Assembly (NCBI GenBank): GCA_021904315.1
Contig: CM038908.1
Span: 13,536,501-13,600,500, forward strand
Source: Sphagnum magellanicum
Lineage: Eukaryota > Streptophyta > Sphagnopsida > Sphagnales > Sphagnaceae
Direction of reading: 5' to 3'
DNA length: 64,000 bases
Part shown: in pieces, positions 23,300-36,077 of the stretch
How the letters are laid out: each line of letters opens with the position of its first letter
How positions within the stretch are numbered: the stretch's first letter is position 1
Program-made: the position numbers and the translations under genes
Notes under the pieces: generated by a model
Seen by the model: the letters and a program-made list of their open reading frames with translations, nothing else
What the model was told of the DNA's origin: nothing
The model's database searches: none

Positions 23300-25860
23300 T
23301 CAATGGAACTTGGACTTATAAAAACTAGACCCCACTTCATGAAGGTTCCTTTAGAAGTATTGTTACCAATTTGGCAAAACTTTTTATTTTTAGTCCTCCA
23401 ATTTTTTGACAATTGTCATAACATTTGCAAAAATCATGAGTATTTTTGAATAAAATCGGCCACCAATATCCTGCATCCAAAATTTTCTTTGTAGTAATAT
23501 TTGTAGCAAAATGTCTTCCAACCACTCCATGTAGTTCCTGTACAACAATTTGTGCTTTTGAGGTGGTCAAACATCTTTCAAAGTAAAAGGTTTTGCCTTT
23601 CTAGCCAACTTTTGTTTTTGAACCAAGTTCAGAGTTTCTAGCATTTGACTCATTTCTAAATAGGTTTTCACTTCCTACATCCATGTAGGTTTTACAAAAA
23701 ATAATGATGCATCCATAGTCCGATCTAGGACACCCAATGGTTTTGAATTATCTGGCAATTTAAACAAAACATTAGGAACCACGTGTGTTCACAACAACCA
23801 TCTTTCTATCCTTCTTGACACCTATGGTTTGAGACCAAATATTCAAAAGCCATATGGTATACATAAAACAAAAATTTGTTTCCCAACAAAAAATGTTTGA
23901 ATTCATGCAAAACATAAACCATTGCTAAGGCTTTTCTTTTTGTAGTAGTATAATTCTATTTTGCTTTATTGAGTAGTCTAGAGGCATATATTATAAGTTG
24001 ATCATACATATCAGTTGGGTTTTATGCCAACATTGCACCTACTGCCAACAATGATGCACATGTGTGCACATGAAATTCCAATTGCCAATTTGGAGGTGTT
24101 AGAATTAGTGCTTCCATGTACTTTTGCTTGATATAATCCCAAGTTTCTTGACAGTCTATGGTCCAAATAAAGGGTTTCGTTTTCCTCATCAATACAAATG
24201 GAGCTTCAATAACTATAATTATAGACCGGGGCACTGCTACATAATATAATGACACAGATGTTATTGGTTCCATTTTGAAATTTGAAGTTCTTGCATAGGT
24301 AACTCCAATATTGTCTTGATGTGATAACTTTGTATGGGAGCTATAGAGATAGATACTACATCTACCATAATCTGAACTCTCATTTTTACTCTGTTATTTT
24401 TCCAGATTTGTTTTTAAAATCTATTTGGAATTCTGACTTTCTCACGGTACAAATCCTTTGGCTCAATACGTCCATGATTCCCTTTTTTTGTAGGTTCTAG
24501 ATTCGAATTTTGGAAATGTTTGGCAAATCCTTGCCTCAAATTTTCTTCAATGAATGGACATTCATTGATCTAATGCCCAATTTGATGGCAATATGTGCAA
24601 CGTGGAGAATTTGGTTTTGGAACTTTGTTTACACTATGAATTCCTCTATTTCAATCCCTTGGAACTCGACTAATAATGTTTCCATTTTGTTGATTAACCC
24701 TGGGTTCACTGTTCCTCACTCTTATAGCCATAGGAACACCTTCTATTACTATTGGTTCTACTTTTAGTAAGACTATAGTTTCTTGTTTAATTATAGATAT
24801 TGATTCAACTCCTCTGGATATTCTAATACCTTGAATTATGGCTTTTTGCTCAACAACATAATGAATTAGAAGTTCAAAATTTTGAACTCTTTATTCAAAC
24901 TCTTCATTCTTTTGGCCTTCTCGATAATAAAGAGGTGAAGCAGATTTGTACCTTAGTACCATTTCCCCCCTTTTTAACATGTTCCTTTTTAACTTATTGA
25001 GTCTTTGTTGTTTTTCTTGAATCAAAACATCAAAATCATGTTGCTGCATTAAATTTGTTGATTCTAGCATAACTTTTTGTCAAGGTTCATATTCCTGACT
25101 CCTTCATGTAAACTCAACCTATGAGTTTGCATTTTCAATCTAACGTTCTACTCTCTTGGAGTTTTGTTGTAGATTGTTGGTGTGCCTTTATGCTTCACCA
25201 ATTTGTAGTTCACGAGGAATAATTGGTGTTACCTAAGGCATTATGTGGCCTACAAGTTTTTTTTCTGTCCATAAATGTTTTTGTTTTATTTGAAAAACTT
25301 TTTTAGGTGTTTCAAACTGCTGATCTACCTGATTTGCATTCAAATTGTTGCTAGTGGCAATGCCATTTTCCACTTGTTCATGTAATACAACATGATCTAA
25401 TTGTCTCCTCAAACTTCTAGTTACAATTTTATTTTCAATCTTTCCACATTCTAATTCAAATTTGAACAAACTTCTACATTAGAACAAAATTCTCATAGTT
25501 AGTTATTCTATTAAGTATACTTCCTAAACAAAAATTATGATCAAGATTTGAAAAAAAATGCAAATTTTTTTTGAAGTTCACTATTTATTTATATAAACAA
25601 AAATTTCAGCAATAAGACATAAACAACATTCTGAAATACATTCTAAATTTAGACCCTGGGATGGTTGCCAAATGGTAAATATAAAATCTTTAATCCTATA
25701 TTTTGGTCTAAAATTTAGACTAAAATGCAATAAAACTAATATTAACAAAGTTTGTTCATTCAAATCTACTTAGAATTAGTTTTAGAATTAAAATCTAGTA
25801 ATGAAAGTATGATAAAAACACCAAAACAACAAGCTCTGACTATGGAAACAAAGCTTTTCC
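23300..25860 (-). mobile_element. Ty3/gypsy LTR-retrotransposon fossil (internal region)
   Basis: Minus-strand parts appear in the element's normal order from right to left. First is a primer-binding-site relic resembling the initiator-tRNA-Met type (about 25831-25847), then a gag-like tract with a CCHC zinc-knuckle signature (24555-24598). Next come the reverse-transcriptase/RNase H junction region (24022-24273) and the HHCC zinc-binding start of integrase (23337-23570). The spacing is shorter than in a whole element, and reading frames are broken in many places. It is old and inactive. Flanking LTRs should lie right of 25860 and left of 23300 but could not be delimited. Confidence 0.8.
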
Positions 25861-26340
25861 AAAAATCAAAGTATATTTCTTTCATATTCCATTAAAACTC
25901 CATGTTCTACAATGATACAATGGTCCTCATCTCTTTTTTTTCTCCAAAGATATACATTAAAAAAAACAATCCTATGTTCTATTCGAATTCAAATGGTGAT
26001 AAAAACTATGTAATTTTACTAATAATTCTTATAAACAATAACTAAGTAAATAGAAATATACTAACTAATAATTACTGTAAGTAACTAGTCCCTTAACATC
26101 CTACGCTAATTATTTCCACAAATTAAAAGTCAATATTGCGAAACAACTTCAATTGATTTTAGCTTCTCAACAATGTCTTGTGTTGTTTCTTAGACATTTT
26201 CAAATTCTTACAAAAAATGGGATATTTACAATTTTGCTTATGGTCTTCATTTGTAAGTGTGCTTGTAATCACAAACATATGATGGTGACTAGCATTCCTT
26301 TCAATGTCACGATTCAATAGTGATTCCATTGTTTGACTAG
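25861..26340. other. Probable 5' LTR side of the gypsy fossil; no gene
   Basis: AT-rich DNA next to the primer-binding-site relic. The position is where the upstream LTR of the minus-strand element should be, but no matching sequence was found on the other side. Confidence 0.3.
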
Positions 26341-28200
26341 CAACATTATTTATTCAAGCTTTTTGAGTCTTCTCCTTCTTAAGATGCCAATTGCAATGGT
26401 GTTTTTGGCTTTTTTCCTTCCTCCACTATGGTTCCTTCCTCCTCCTCTGGGGTTTTTCCTTTCTATTTTACCAATTTGTCTTGGTTTACATCATATTTTA
26501 AAATAAACAACTCATATTCATTGTCATCTAGATCAATTTCATTTCCAAGCCATTTTTTGCATGAGGCTTCTACCAATGAATATTGGTTTGCTCTATTCGT
26601 CCCCAATAGATATTATGCTTGGTGTAATAAACGAGTCTTGTAGTTGCGGATTGTTGATTCAGTTGGCCACAGATTGTCACAGGGAATTGGTTGCAAGTTG
26701 TTCACAAAAATCGGGTCAAACATTCGTATCATTATGGCGTAGACTTTGTATTCTTGCATGTTATTTTTTGATGCCCAATATCCCACTCTAACACTGTAGT
26801 TTGCATTTATCACTTTCATCTATCTCTAATCCAATGTTGAATACAAATCCAAGTTTCGAGGAATTCTAACAAACATTCTTACAACTCCAAAACTACACTT
26901 GCAATGAAAAGTTATGCATCCACTATGCCCCTTTCTCATTATATATAATTGTTGAGGAGGTTTGTGTCCATTTTGTTTTAGCATTTTCTAACGTCCCTCT
27001 TACTATTTTGGATGTGAGCATTTATGCTAGTTAGTTACTAACATTCCATTATTTGATTGGTTACTATTTTACTCATCAGTCATTGCAAATATTTTCTTGT
27101 TGATCTTTAATTATTGTGAGATGTTTCAGGATGTGCGCCTTCGTGCCAGTTCTTCTCTTTGAGATTGGACACCATTCTCATAGATTTTTAGATTTTTAGA
27201 TCTTTAACTCTAAACACATTTACTTTCTTCTCATTTCGAGAATTACCAATTACAAATGCATACATAGAACATTTGATTCATTAAATGGCAAAACAATTGG
27301 ATGTGTTTTAACTACCACAAAAGTGAGTATTTACAATTGATGCTTTGATGTGACTTTGTTTCAATAGTCATTATGGATTTGTATAACATTCAATGTCAAT
27401 CTTCATTTTTTATTTTTTATTAAATAATATTTTATTTTAACATCACATAATTTGAATAAATTTTTATTATGACATCTTTTGAACCATAATGTAATGGAAA
27501 TGATTGGATTTTGGTTCTTCGATCATTTGCTGACATTTTTTTTTTTCAATTGTCATACAAGTTTCGTAGTTTTGCGGCCAACCCTATCATTCGATGATTC
27601 ACTAACTATTTTAACATTTTGTTTTTGAGTTTAGGTGGCACCTAGGTTTGCTATCCTAGAGTTGCATACAATCATCTTTGGGGCTTCATGAACTCTGTTG
27701 AAAGCAAGTTGCCAAGCGTTACCAAATCTTTTATTGACAAATCGCTTAAGAAAGCTTGTAAAAAAATGTTCTAAAACTGGCTTCTTCAAACTTGTGTGTT
27801 CTTTGAAGAAATCCATGGCATGTGTAAACATCACCAAATTGTAATCTTCCATATTTTCCTTTAAAATGTGTATAATCTGTTTGAGCAATGCAAGACTTTC
27901 TTTGTTTATTTTTGCGTTAGCCCATTGACATGCCACCCATTCATATGTTTTGTCAATTACCCCTTTCCATTCTATTCCCCATGTTTTGATTTCAAGCAAA
28001 TGCTAGAGGGGGTCTAGTTTGGTATCATCTCTTGGATATTCCAAAGGTTTTTTCGTCATTTCACAAATTCTATTTAGTATGCTTGAGATTAATGTGTATT
28101 CAATCATTGATTTTAAAGTGTTTAGTGTGACATTTGGTGTCGATTCTTCTTTCCATTATAGAATAAAGGTTTCACGTTTGTAAACATGTTTTAGAGGTAG
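26341..28200 (-). pseudogene. Unrecognised coding-like fossil on the minus strand
   Basis: A clear 122-codon frame at 27631-27999 has normal protein-like composition (WKGVIDKTYEWVACQWAN, then FFKEHTSLKKPVLEHFF). It appears to be preceded up to about 28200 by related text in another frame. A second tract at 26340-26819 (minus) carries YELFILKYDV-like and VGYWASKNNMQEYK-like text followed by glutamate/lysine-rich sequence. I do not know this family. The two tracts may be parts of one broken gene or two unrelated relics. Confidence 0.35.
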
Positions 28201-29279
28201 AAAGGATGTAGCTAAACAATAAGCTTGTGGGAGTAGATGCAAATTCAAGTATAGATCAGGGAAATTAGTAATAGACGGCGGAAAATGCAATTTGATTGTA
28301 CATGTAGCAAGAATGGTGCTAGATGCAAGAGGTTGAGATTATGAATGAAAATAACAAATAGCTTGAAATGTTATAAACAATGTAAAATGATAGTGGCTAC
28401 CTGGCATTGTTTCAATTCCTAATGGGCACATGCCTCTTCGTGGCAAATGGATAGTGTATGGATTGGCACATACCTATTGGTGGGTCAACATGTTTATATG
28501 CCATTAAATTGGATTTAGTTTAAAATTCTAAATGGTTTCGATGTTACAAAAATTCACATTAAGGTCAAAGCAAGATAAAGTATATAGAAAAAGTAGATGT
28601 CTCCACTTTAACCTTGCATTGCTGATATAACTACCATAAAGTAGCATCAAATTAGGTGAAAGTATGTGTCAAGTAGCATTAGTTTGTTCTATTAAGTTTA
28701 TAAGAATTTAATTCTAAAAAAATTAAAAGCAAATGAATTTTAAAATAAATAAAAAGTACATTTGAAACCGACTAAAAATATGTGTTCAAACCTACTTTTT
28801 GGTTAGAAAAATTAATGAAATTGATAAGCTAGGAAATGAAGATCAACATATGTTTTAGCAAATCGTAAAAAAAAATCTATTTCCTTTTTGTAAGAACCTA
28901 TTTTCACCTACTTGAAATTAAAAGCCCATAATGAAAAGTAAACGTCAAAAGCTACTAGTAATTTCAAAAACCTACTTAAAACCTACTTTTACAATTTGAA
29001 ATATGAAAATTAATGCACATTAGTGTAACCATATATTATATATAATCATTGAAATGAAAACGTTCAATGTTCCATGATTCTATAATGGGATTTGTTGTTA
29101 TTTTAAATCTACTTGTTCTAGTTTTGACAAGATAATCAAGTTGCTCACTTTATCTTGCTTACACCCATTAAGAAAATATGTAGTATAACTTGAAGTATTT
29201 CCTAGCATTTCATGTGTTGTATTTTTCAAGATAAAATCAACATGAAATTATTCCACCCTTTATGAGTAGGTAGTGGGTC
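28201..29279. other. AT-rich DNA with no recognised gene
   Basis: No coding, RNA or repeat boundary can be supported. Local 'cctacttttt' and 'acctactt' words resemble the low-complexity tracts elsewhere. Confidence 0.4.
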
Positions 29280-30530
29280 ATCCATGATTTTTCATAGGTT
29301 TGGCATCCATCTTTTATAAAAGTTCATCCATTTTATTTATCATTCATTTTTTCATCCAAGAATTTTTTTCATCCATGGCCATGTGGCAAAATATTGTTCC
29401 ATATCACCGAATATTCCATCCCATGTGTTAAAAAAATTCCATTGACATCAGTAGGATATTCCTAAAAAGATTCATTTGGGTTCACTTGTTCGAGCTCACA
29501 TATTCATTGGTCATGTTCACATTTTCACAAGATAGCATTCTTGTTATCCTATTAAACAAATTGTTGATCCCTACAAGACAATTGATTGGAAGAATCAGTT
29601 TTTATATATTTCCATTGTTATATTCATAGAAATTGTCATATCTTTCCAACTTTTCTTGATTCCCATAAATTTTCAATTTGTTCAAGTTTTCAACATTACA
29701 AGCTTCTAGGGTTTTTCTACAACATAAAATGTTGCCAATTTTTTTTTACTTTTCCTTTTTGGTTCCAAATACATTCAAAGGAGCCAAAAAGGGCATCAAA
29801 TGTTAGAAACTACCATATAAAGTTTTACTTTTATTTTTTTCCATTTGAAAGCATGGTAATCATGGCAAGCTATTCCTTTATAACACATATGAATGTCAAG
29901 AAACTCAAATTAAGAATCTATTTGATTTAATTTTAGGTCTTCGTTTAATTAAGGACTTTTGAAAGTGAAATGTTTTTTCATTGAAAAAGGAAAAAAAATT
30001 ACGAAGGAATTTCAAAGGATTCATATAATAAAATTAAGTTGATGGTTAGAATAAAATGTGATAATCTATTAGACACACTAAAAAGACATTCATAATTTTT
30101 TTAATGTGAAATTATGAAACCTTGAAATTTCAACTGATGTTAGAATTTCAAATTTTCAAGAGTGCTTTACCACATTTATATGGGGTATAATGTACATAAT
30201 GTATTGAAAAAAGTTGTAATTGTAACACATGAAATTGAACCTTAAAATAATGAACATTTTTTGTTATGATTTGAAATTGTCATCATTTTTCAAGATGAAA
30301 CATAAAATCTACAAGGAATGTGCAAACTTTTACAAAATTTCATTTTTAGAAAAAAAAATAAAAATGTAATTTATTGGGGCAACTCTAACCATTTTTCATA
30401 ACAAGTTGCAAAAATTTCATTTGTATGAAAAAATTATTTGGGGGGAAAATGGCATGTAGTCCTAATATAAAGTAATGCCAATAGCTCTTTTGAATGCATT
30501 TTGACAAAGCTTTTGTAATACAATAGTTCA
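29280..30530 (+). repeat. Dispersed repeat family B, copy 1
   Basis: This copy shares long ordered blocks with 30720-31300 and with 31480-32310 and 50590-51330. The first set is the 'ttccattgttatattcatag' block and what follows. The second set is the 'ctttaccaca' block, 'ggggtataatgtaca', 'attggggcaactcta' and 'agtaatgcca' blocks. The frame at 29586-29930 falls within the repeat and is not judged a gene. Confidence 0.65.
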
Positions 30531-30534
30531 AACT

Positions 30535-31300
30535 TTCAAAGTGTTCAAACTTCAAAATTTTCATGAGTTGATATTTTGTATGGTCTAGCTAAATTTCAAA
30601 GATTCTTCATTGTGTAGTATGTTTAATTGGTTAAATCAACCACATATTGTGCAAGAAGTTACAATGTTGAAATTTTGATCAACTCAAGATTTGGCTATGA
30701 AGGTTTATGTTCAAGCAGATTATAAATCCCTAGAAGAAAATTGATTGGAAAACCAAATTTCTATATATTTCCATTGTTATGTTCATAGAAATTGTCATAC
30801 TATTCTAGTTTTTCTTCATTCCCATAAATTTCCCCTTTATTCAAGTTTCTTACATTATAAGCTTTCAAGGTTATTTTGCAACATGGGAAGCTACCAACTT
30901 TTTTGCAATTTTCCTTTTTGTTGTATAATGCAAGCTTTCAAGGGATTCAAACTTTAGAGCTATTATATGGGTCAGTATTTTGTGCGATTCGGTTCAATTT
31001 CAAAGATTCTTCATTGTGTAACATGTTCTATTGGTTGTAGTAGCCACATATCATAAGAAGTTGTAATGTTGAGGTTTGACTCATTCAAGACTTGGTTATG
31101 GGGGTCTATGTTTTTATTAAGCAAATTATGGAGCCCTAAAGACAATTGATGGGAAGATTAAATTTCATTAACTTTCCATTGTTATGTTCATGTAAGTGAT
31201 CATACCTTTCCAGCTTTTTTTTATACCATAAATTTTCCCTTTGTTCAAGTTTTCTACATTTCAACCTTTTAGGGATCCTTAGAAGAGTGTGTTGAGTGGA
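30535..31300 (+). repeat. Tandem duplication of a 400-bp part of family B
   Basis: Two successive units begin near 30540 and 30950. Each runs through 'gattcttcattgtgta', 'caagaagtt' or 'cataagaagttgtaatgtt', 'ttggctatg' or 'ttggttatg', 'aattgat' and 'tttccattgttatgttcat'. They end with 'cataaattttccctttgttc'-like text. A third related unit starts near 29560. Confidence 0.7.
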
Positions 31301-31479
31301 AGTCATGAGTTGGTATTCAATTCCATTATTACATAGAAAGCTAACAAAGCTTTTAAGCTTATGCATTTTGTTATTTCAGTCAGATCTTGGTTTTAGGGGA
31401 TGGTGGTATTAATTTGTAGATTTTAGGTTTGACCATGAGTACTTTATAATGGTTTCCATAAGTTTATGGTGCACTCATT

Positions 31480-32310
31480 TTGAAAAATATGCATGGTCAT
31501 GTGAAACCCCTTCATATATGAGGTTTGTGATTATTCAGTTTATTATTTTGTATAGATGGGTGGAGATACACATTTATGAGCCAAAAACCATGTCAAATAG
31601 TCATGAAATTATGAACTTTTTTACATATGTTTTTCTTGACATTTTAAAATTATGTTAATCATTTCAAATTGTGCTAAATGACTAATATGAATGTTGAGGA
31701 ATTCAAATTTAAAAAGTCATTAAATTTAATTTTGGATTTTGGTTTTAGTAAAGGACATTTGAACTTGAACAAGTGTTACACTAGATGTGGTTAATTTTAT
31801 TAAGGATTAGGTAAAGGACTATTTTAATAAAATAATAAAAATCTAGATGATAGTAACCTAGTACCCACATTCAAAAAACATTCACAATTTAAAAGATATG
31901 GAATTTGAAAATTTTGGAAATTCAAAGTACTTTTCAATTTTTTGAATTTTCTAGAATCCTTTACCACATGTAAATGGGGTGTAAAGTGTATAACATACAA
32001 AACAAAGTTGTAGTTTGTGATATAAAAAAACAAAAACCTAAAGTAGTTAATATATTTTGGTATGATTAGGGTTTAAGTTGATTTTCAAGATGAAATGTAA
32101 AATTTGGCAAAATCTACACATTTTTAAAATGCGTATTTATTTAGCAATGATTAACAAAAAACATGTGATCTATTGGGGCAACTATATGCATTTTTATTAA
32201 TAGGTTGTAAAAGATTTTATTCAAAAATTCTTTCATGTGAAAAAGTGAAAAAAGACCAAAAAAAACTCATAATCTTTTTATAAAGTAATCCCATTGGTTT
32301 TTTTATGTGT
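31480..32310 (+). repeat. Dispersed repeat family B, copy 2
   Basis: It is strongly similar to 50590-51330. Both carry 'gagccaaaaaccatgtca', 'ttttttacatatgttttt', 'gtgctaaatgactaatatga', 'aaaggattaggtaaaggact', 'aaaaaacattcacaa' and 'aacatgtgatctattg'. No coding function. The boundaries are approximate. Confidence 0.75.
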
Positions 32311-32989
32311 GTTCACACCCAAATATGGGTTTAAGTTACCTATATATGGATTATATTCATAGATGCCTGATTCTTGGGGATTTTATAATAGCTTTTGATA
32401 CATTTGGTGACATCATGTTTATGAAATTAAAGGAATGAGTCATGTTGTTAATGAAAAATCATCAAATGTTGAGGCCTATAAGGGTGGTGTGGTGAGTATT
32501 TACAAAAGTTTAGGTTTTAGTCTAGATTTGAAAGTGTGTTGTAGTGAATATAAGTGAACAACATTGGAATGATGGGGACTTATAGGTATGTTGGTTGAAT
32601 ATTAATGGGCATTTATGAATTGATGAAGATTTGTAAGGGTTTTATGTGAATATTAATGAACACTTTTGGACTAGTAAAAACCTACAAGTGGGTGTGATCA
32701 CAATCAAATGAGCCAACAATGACAAAAGATTCAAGGATTGTAGTCCTTTTTTTGGTCATTTTCACTTTATCATAGAAGGGATTTTTTGGATGAAACCTTT
32801 TGCAATGTGTTATTAAAAATACATATAATTTCCTCAATACATTACATTTTTTGTATTAACTTTTTATTGATAACTAAGAATTTTCTAAAATTGTACAAAT
32901 TCTACCAAATTCTGCATTTTGTTTTGAAAAATTATCCTAATTTCAAATTATATGAAAATATGTTAATTATTTTATGATTTTTTTCTTGT
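32311..32989. other. Spacer between opposed copies of family B; no gene
   Basis: AT-rich sequence lying between the direct copy on its left and the inverted copy on its right. No frame is convincing. Confidence 0.4.
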
Positions 32990-33400
32990 ATCATAAAATA
33001 CAACTTTGCATTAAATGTCATGTACATTACACCCTATTTACATGTGGTAAAGGACTTTTGAAATTTTAAAATTTTGTTCAATAGATTTTTAATTTTCAAA
33101 TTTTCAAATTCCACAAATTCCAAATTGTGAGTGTTTTTTGAGTGTGAGTAATCAATTAACATCATCTCAATTTTCTTCTCATCAAAATTCCATTATTAAG
33201 AGAGTCTTTAGCTCAATAATTTACAAAATTAACTACTTTTGATGCAACCATTGTTCAAGTTCAAAGGTCTTTTATTAACACCAAAACCGAAAATAATTTT
33301 TTTTCAATTTTTGTTTTGAAATCCTCAACACTCATATTAGTCATTTAGCACATGATTACCATGGCATTAAAGTGGCACCACAAAAACATATCTAACAAAA
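32990..33400 (-). repeat. Dispersed repeat family B, inverted partial copy
   Basis: The reverse complement of the central part of 31690-32040. It includes 'gtcatgtacattacaccctatttacatgtgg' in shorter blocks, 'ctagctca'-like text and 'catattagtcatttagcaca'. With the copy at 31480-32310 it makes a long inverted repeat with a spacer of about 1 kb. Confidence 0.65.
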
Positions 33401-33905
33401 CTAAAGGTTTTGAAAGAATTTTGGTGGTCATCCAACATGGTTTTTGGCTCGTTTGATTGTGATTGCAACCAAGTGTTTTATGTAAGTATTTGTGAACATT
33501 TATGGACTAATGAGGACTTGCAAGTGTGTTTTATGAGACTATGTAAACACTTTTGGATTAGTGAAGATTTAAAAGTGCCTTATAGTGAATATTGGTATGT
33601 GGAATCATGATCATTGTGAATATGTTATAGTGAGTAATAGTGATATAAATGGAAAGCGATATTGATTATCGATGATTATTGATGATTGTTTACACATGCA
33701 AATGATTAAAGCTCAGTAGTCAAAAGAATGGACTAGTGTGGACATTTGGGAATTCTTTGATTACATGTGGGTTGCATCGTCATTACTTGCACACCAATGG
33801 TGGTATGAATCTAAAGTTTTGAAAATGAATGTGATTTTAATGCTTCACATGAATTTTTTTGGAAAATAATTCTTTATAATTTGTTGATGGTTTTAACTTT
33901 CTAAC
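33401..33905. other. No gene recognised; short internal repeats
   Basis: Two or three related 'gaacatttatggactaatgaggac' type phrases occur in 33480-33600 and resemble phrases at 32570-32690, suggesting a decayed tandem family. Nothing coding can be supported. Confidence 0.4.
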
Positions 33906-35213
33906 TTGATGCACATGGTGGTTGTAGATGGAGATTCATATACACATCAATCAATGATCATTAATAAGGGAGCATATGATTTATTACGTTTTTATTGGGT
34001 CAAAAGAATGAAAAACCACAATGTCTATCGCTACATATACCATGTAGAAATGGAAGGGTTAAAAGTGGGATTCAATCACATGAGGCAAAAATATGGACTA
34101 CACTTAAAATTTCATTATGAATATGAAGTAGTTTGTGAAATTATCATTGATTCCTTTACTAGTTGTGTGGGTTCACATGCCAATCTTGCCATAACTACAT
34201 TTTGGGAGGCCATTGTTTGTCCTAAGGACACCCGTTATAAATGGCATGCCTGAGATTGTATGTTTGGGACATGTAAGGATTGTGATGTGGACAATTTGGC
34301 ACTTTATCCAAATGAGGAAGAAGGTACCTTGTTCGCTATAGTTTGTTGGAAATGTTTTTGCATGGAGAAGGTTGTCATTAAGAAAGGTAAGGAAAAAATA
34401 AAAATAAAACTCATGCATATATTGGAAACTAATTCCATGGAGTTTATTACATTTTGAAGCCTAATTACTTGTAATATTTTGTACATCACAATTTTATTAC
34501 AAGGTGGCATGATCAATAATTCAAAAATTGCTTTCAAAACTATTTGGATCCATGATGACAATATGGGTTTGAAAATTGACTTTGTTAAAAACTATAGTTA
34601 ATTTGAGATCCAAAACTTTAAATTCTCGAAAGCCCCCCCCCCCCTTAATTATTTTCAAAGCTTGTTGAATTATTTTGACCGATTCCCTCATTTCTCTAAT
34701 TCGTACCAAATAACGAGCTAATGAATCACCTCCTATTTGTAGTCTATGCATTGGCATAACTATCAATGCACAATACTTGTGCATATCACTTGGATGCGGA
34801 ATCCAAACCCTAACCCAAATGATTAAAATTCAAACATTGTTACAAGCTACCGCTTTTACATCTCTAATGATAAAACCCCTTGACATCTATTTTATACAAC
34901 ATTGTTAACACTTACAAATTGGGAGGACACAATGAAGGGTGAGTTCAGGCCCAAACAACATTAGATATGGTTTAGTGGAACTATGCGTTTCAAATTTTAG
35001 TTCAAGAACAAGACACCTTTTTATTTTGTGAGTCATTACCTTCACCTCATGGGTGGATGTAGTTGTATGTGTAGTTTGTTTTGCTCAAGCCATGCAAAAG
35101 GTTTTCATGATGGGGTTGGTGCAATCTTGAAGAGGTTCAGTAAAAGTGAGTTCAACGGGATGTAGAAAGACTTCAACTTCAAAATGTAAAACAAGTGATC
35201 AATTTGCTTCATA
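33906..35213 (+). pseudogene. Uncharacterised plant transposon-associated protein, 5' portion of a fossil
   Basis: An open frame at 33906-34253 and its downstream frames (34260-34457, then decayed text to 35213) resemble a large protein I recall from repeat-rich bryophyte, fern and gymnosperm genomes. No function is known to me. Recognisable features are a cysteine cluster (FGTCKDCDVDN), NEEEGTLFAIV, a KKGKEK stretch and SMHWHNYQ-like and HGFHDGVGAILKRF-like text. The tract is in the order expected of that family, which is why I treat the separate frames as one relic. It is split by a plastid fragment at 34632-34740 and by the CACTA element that follows. It carries several breaks and cannot be active. 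The family identification rests on memory. Confidence 0.55.
34632..34740 (-). other. ndhH: Nuclear insertion of plastid DNA (ndhH fragment)
   Basis: Minus-strand translation reads [19 protein letters not shown] followed by [12 protein letters not shown]. This is the conserved segment of plastid NADH dehydrogenase-like subunit H (usual text [23 protein letters not shown]). The DNA words are also those of the plastid gene ('gattcattagctcgttattt'). The fragment is only about 110 bp and ends in a 12-base C run (34633-34644) where ndhH has a run of Gs. It sits in the middle of an unrelated reading frame on the other strand. A mitochondrial stopover of plastid DNA cannot be excluded. Confidence 0.8.
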
Positions 35214-36077
35214 CACTAGAAGAAATTTGAGGATATGCAACCATCCTATTTGTGACTACATGCAACTATGTATTGTTTGTGATTACTTTTGCAACTACTT
35301 ATCAACTTAACCAAATTTGGGGAGGGATTGTGACTATATTCCGATTAATGTGTGACTATTATCTTTTTCATCCTCCTATATGGATGTTTTAAGGATTATA
35401 TTCATCCATGAATATGCCCCGAACATGGCCTGTTAATTACATTTGTAACCAAAATTTAATCACAAATAATTTGAAAATGTAGTTGTAAAGATGTACAATG
35501 TGTATTATGGGCATAATAAACATACATATTTGGGATTATACAATTAAAAAGTCTATTTAGATTATAATAAATATTTATTATGAATATTATCAACATATTT
35601 GTAGGCTTTAATGTAAAGTTTTTGTGAAACGTACGTTACAGGTATATTAAAGGTGTAAAAAAGTGAGTTAAGTTTATATCTACTATTTTTTCTTATCAAT
35701 AATTATGATGCAATTAATTAATATTGAATAATTTTCTAGTCAATAATAACTAACTATTAATATATTATTATTAGTAATTAATAGTTAAAAACTAAAAAAT
35801 AAAAAATAAATATTATTGAAATTATTAATTATTAAAATTAACTAAGTTTTCATTTAATATTAATATTTTATTAACTATTGAATAAGTAATATTTAATACT
35901 CAATCATTCATATTAATCAATTAATATTGATTATTGATGGATTTTTACTATAAGTTATTTATTTAATTAAGTAAATATTAATTAATATTTGATGCCATTG
36001 CTACATATTATTAATAATTATTAATATGTAGATAGGAAGTTAGTGAATTAGTTAGTTAATTAATGAGGTACTTATGG

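Noticed and set aside
34561-34784. An 87-codon minus-strand frame as a host gene
   Set aside because: Its middle is plastid ndhH text and its two ends are antisense to the plus-strand relic, so it is a chance composite.
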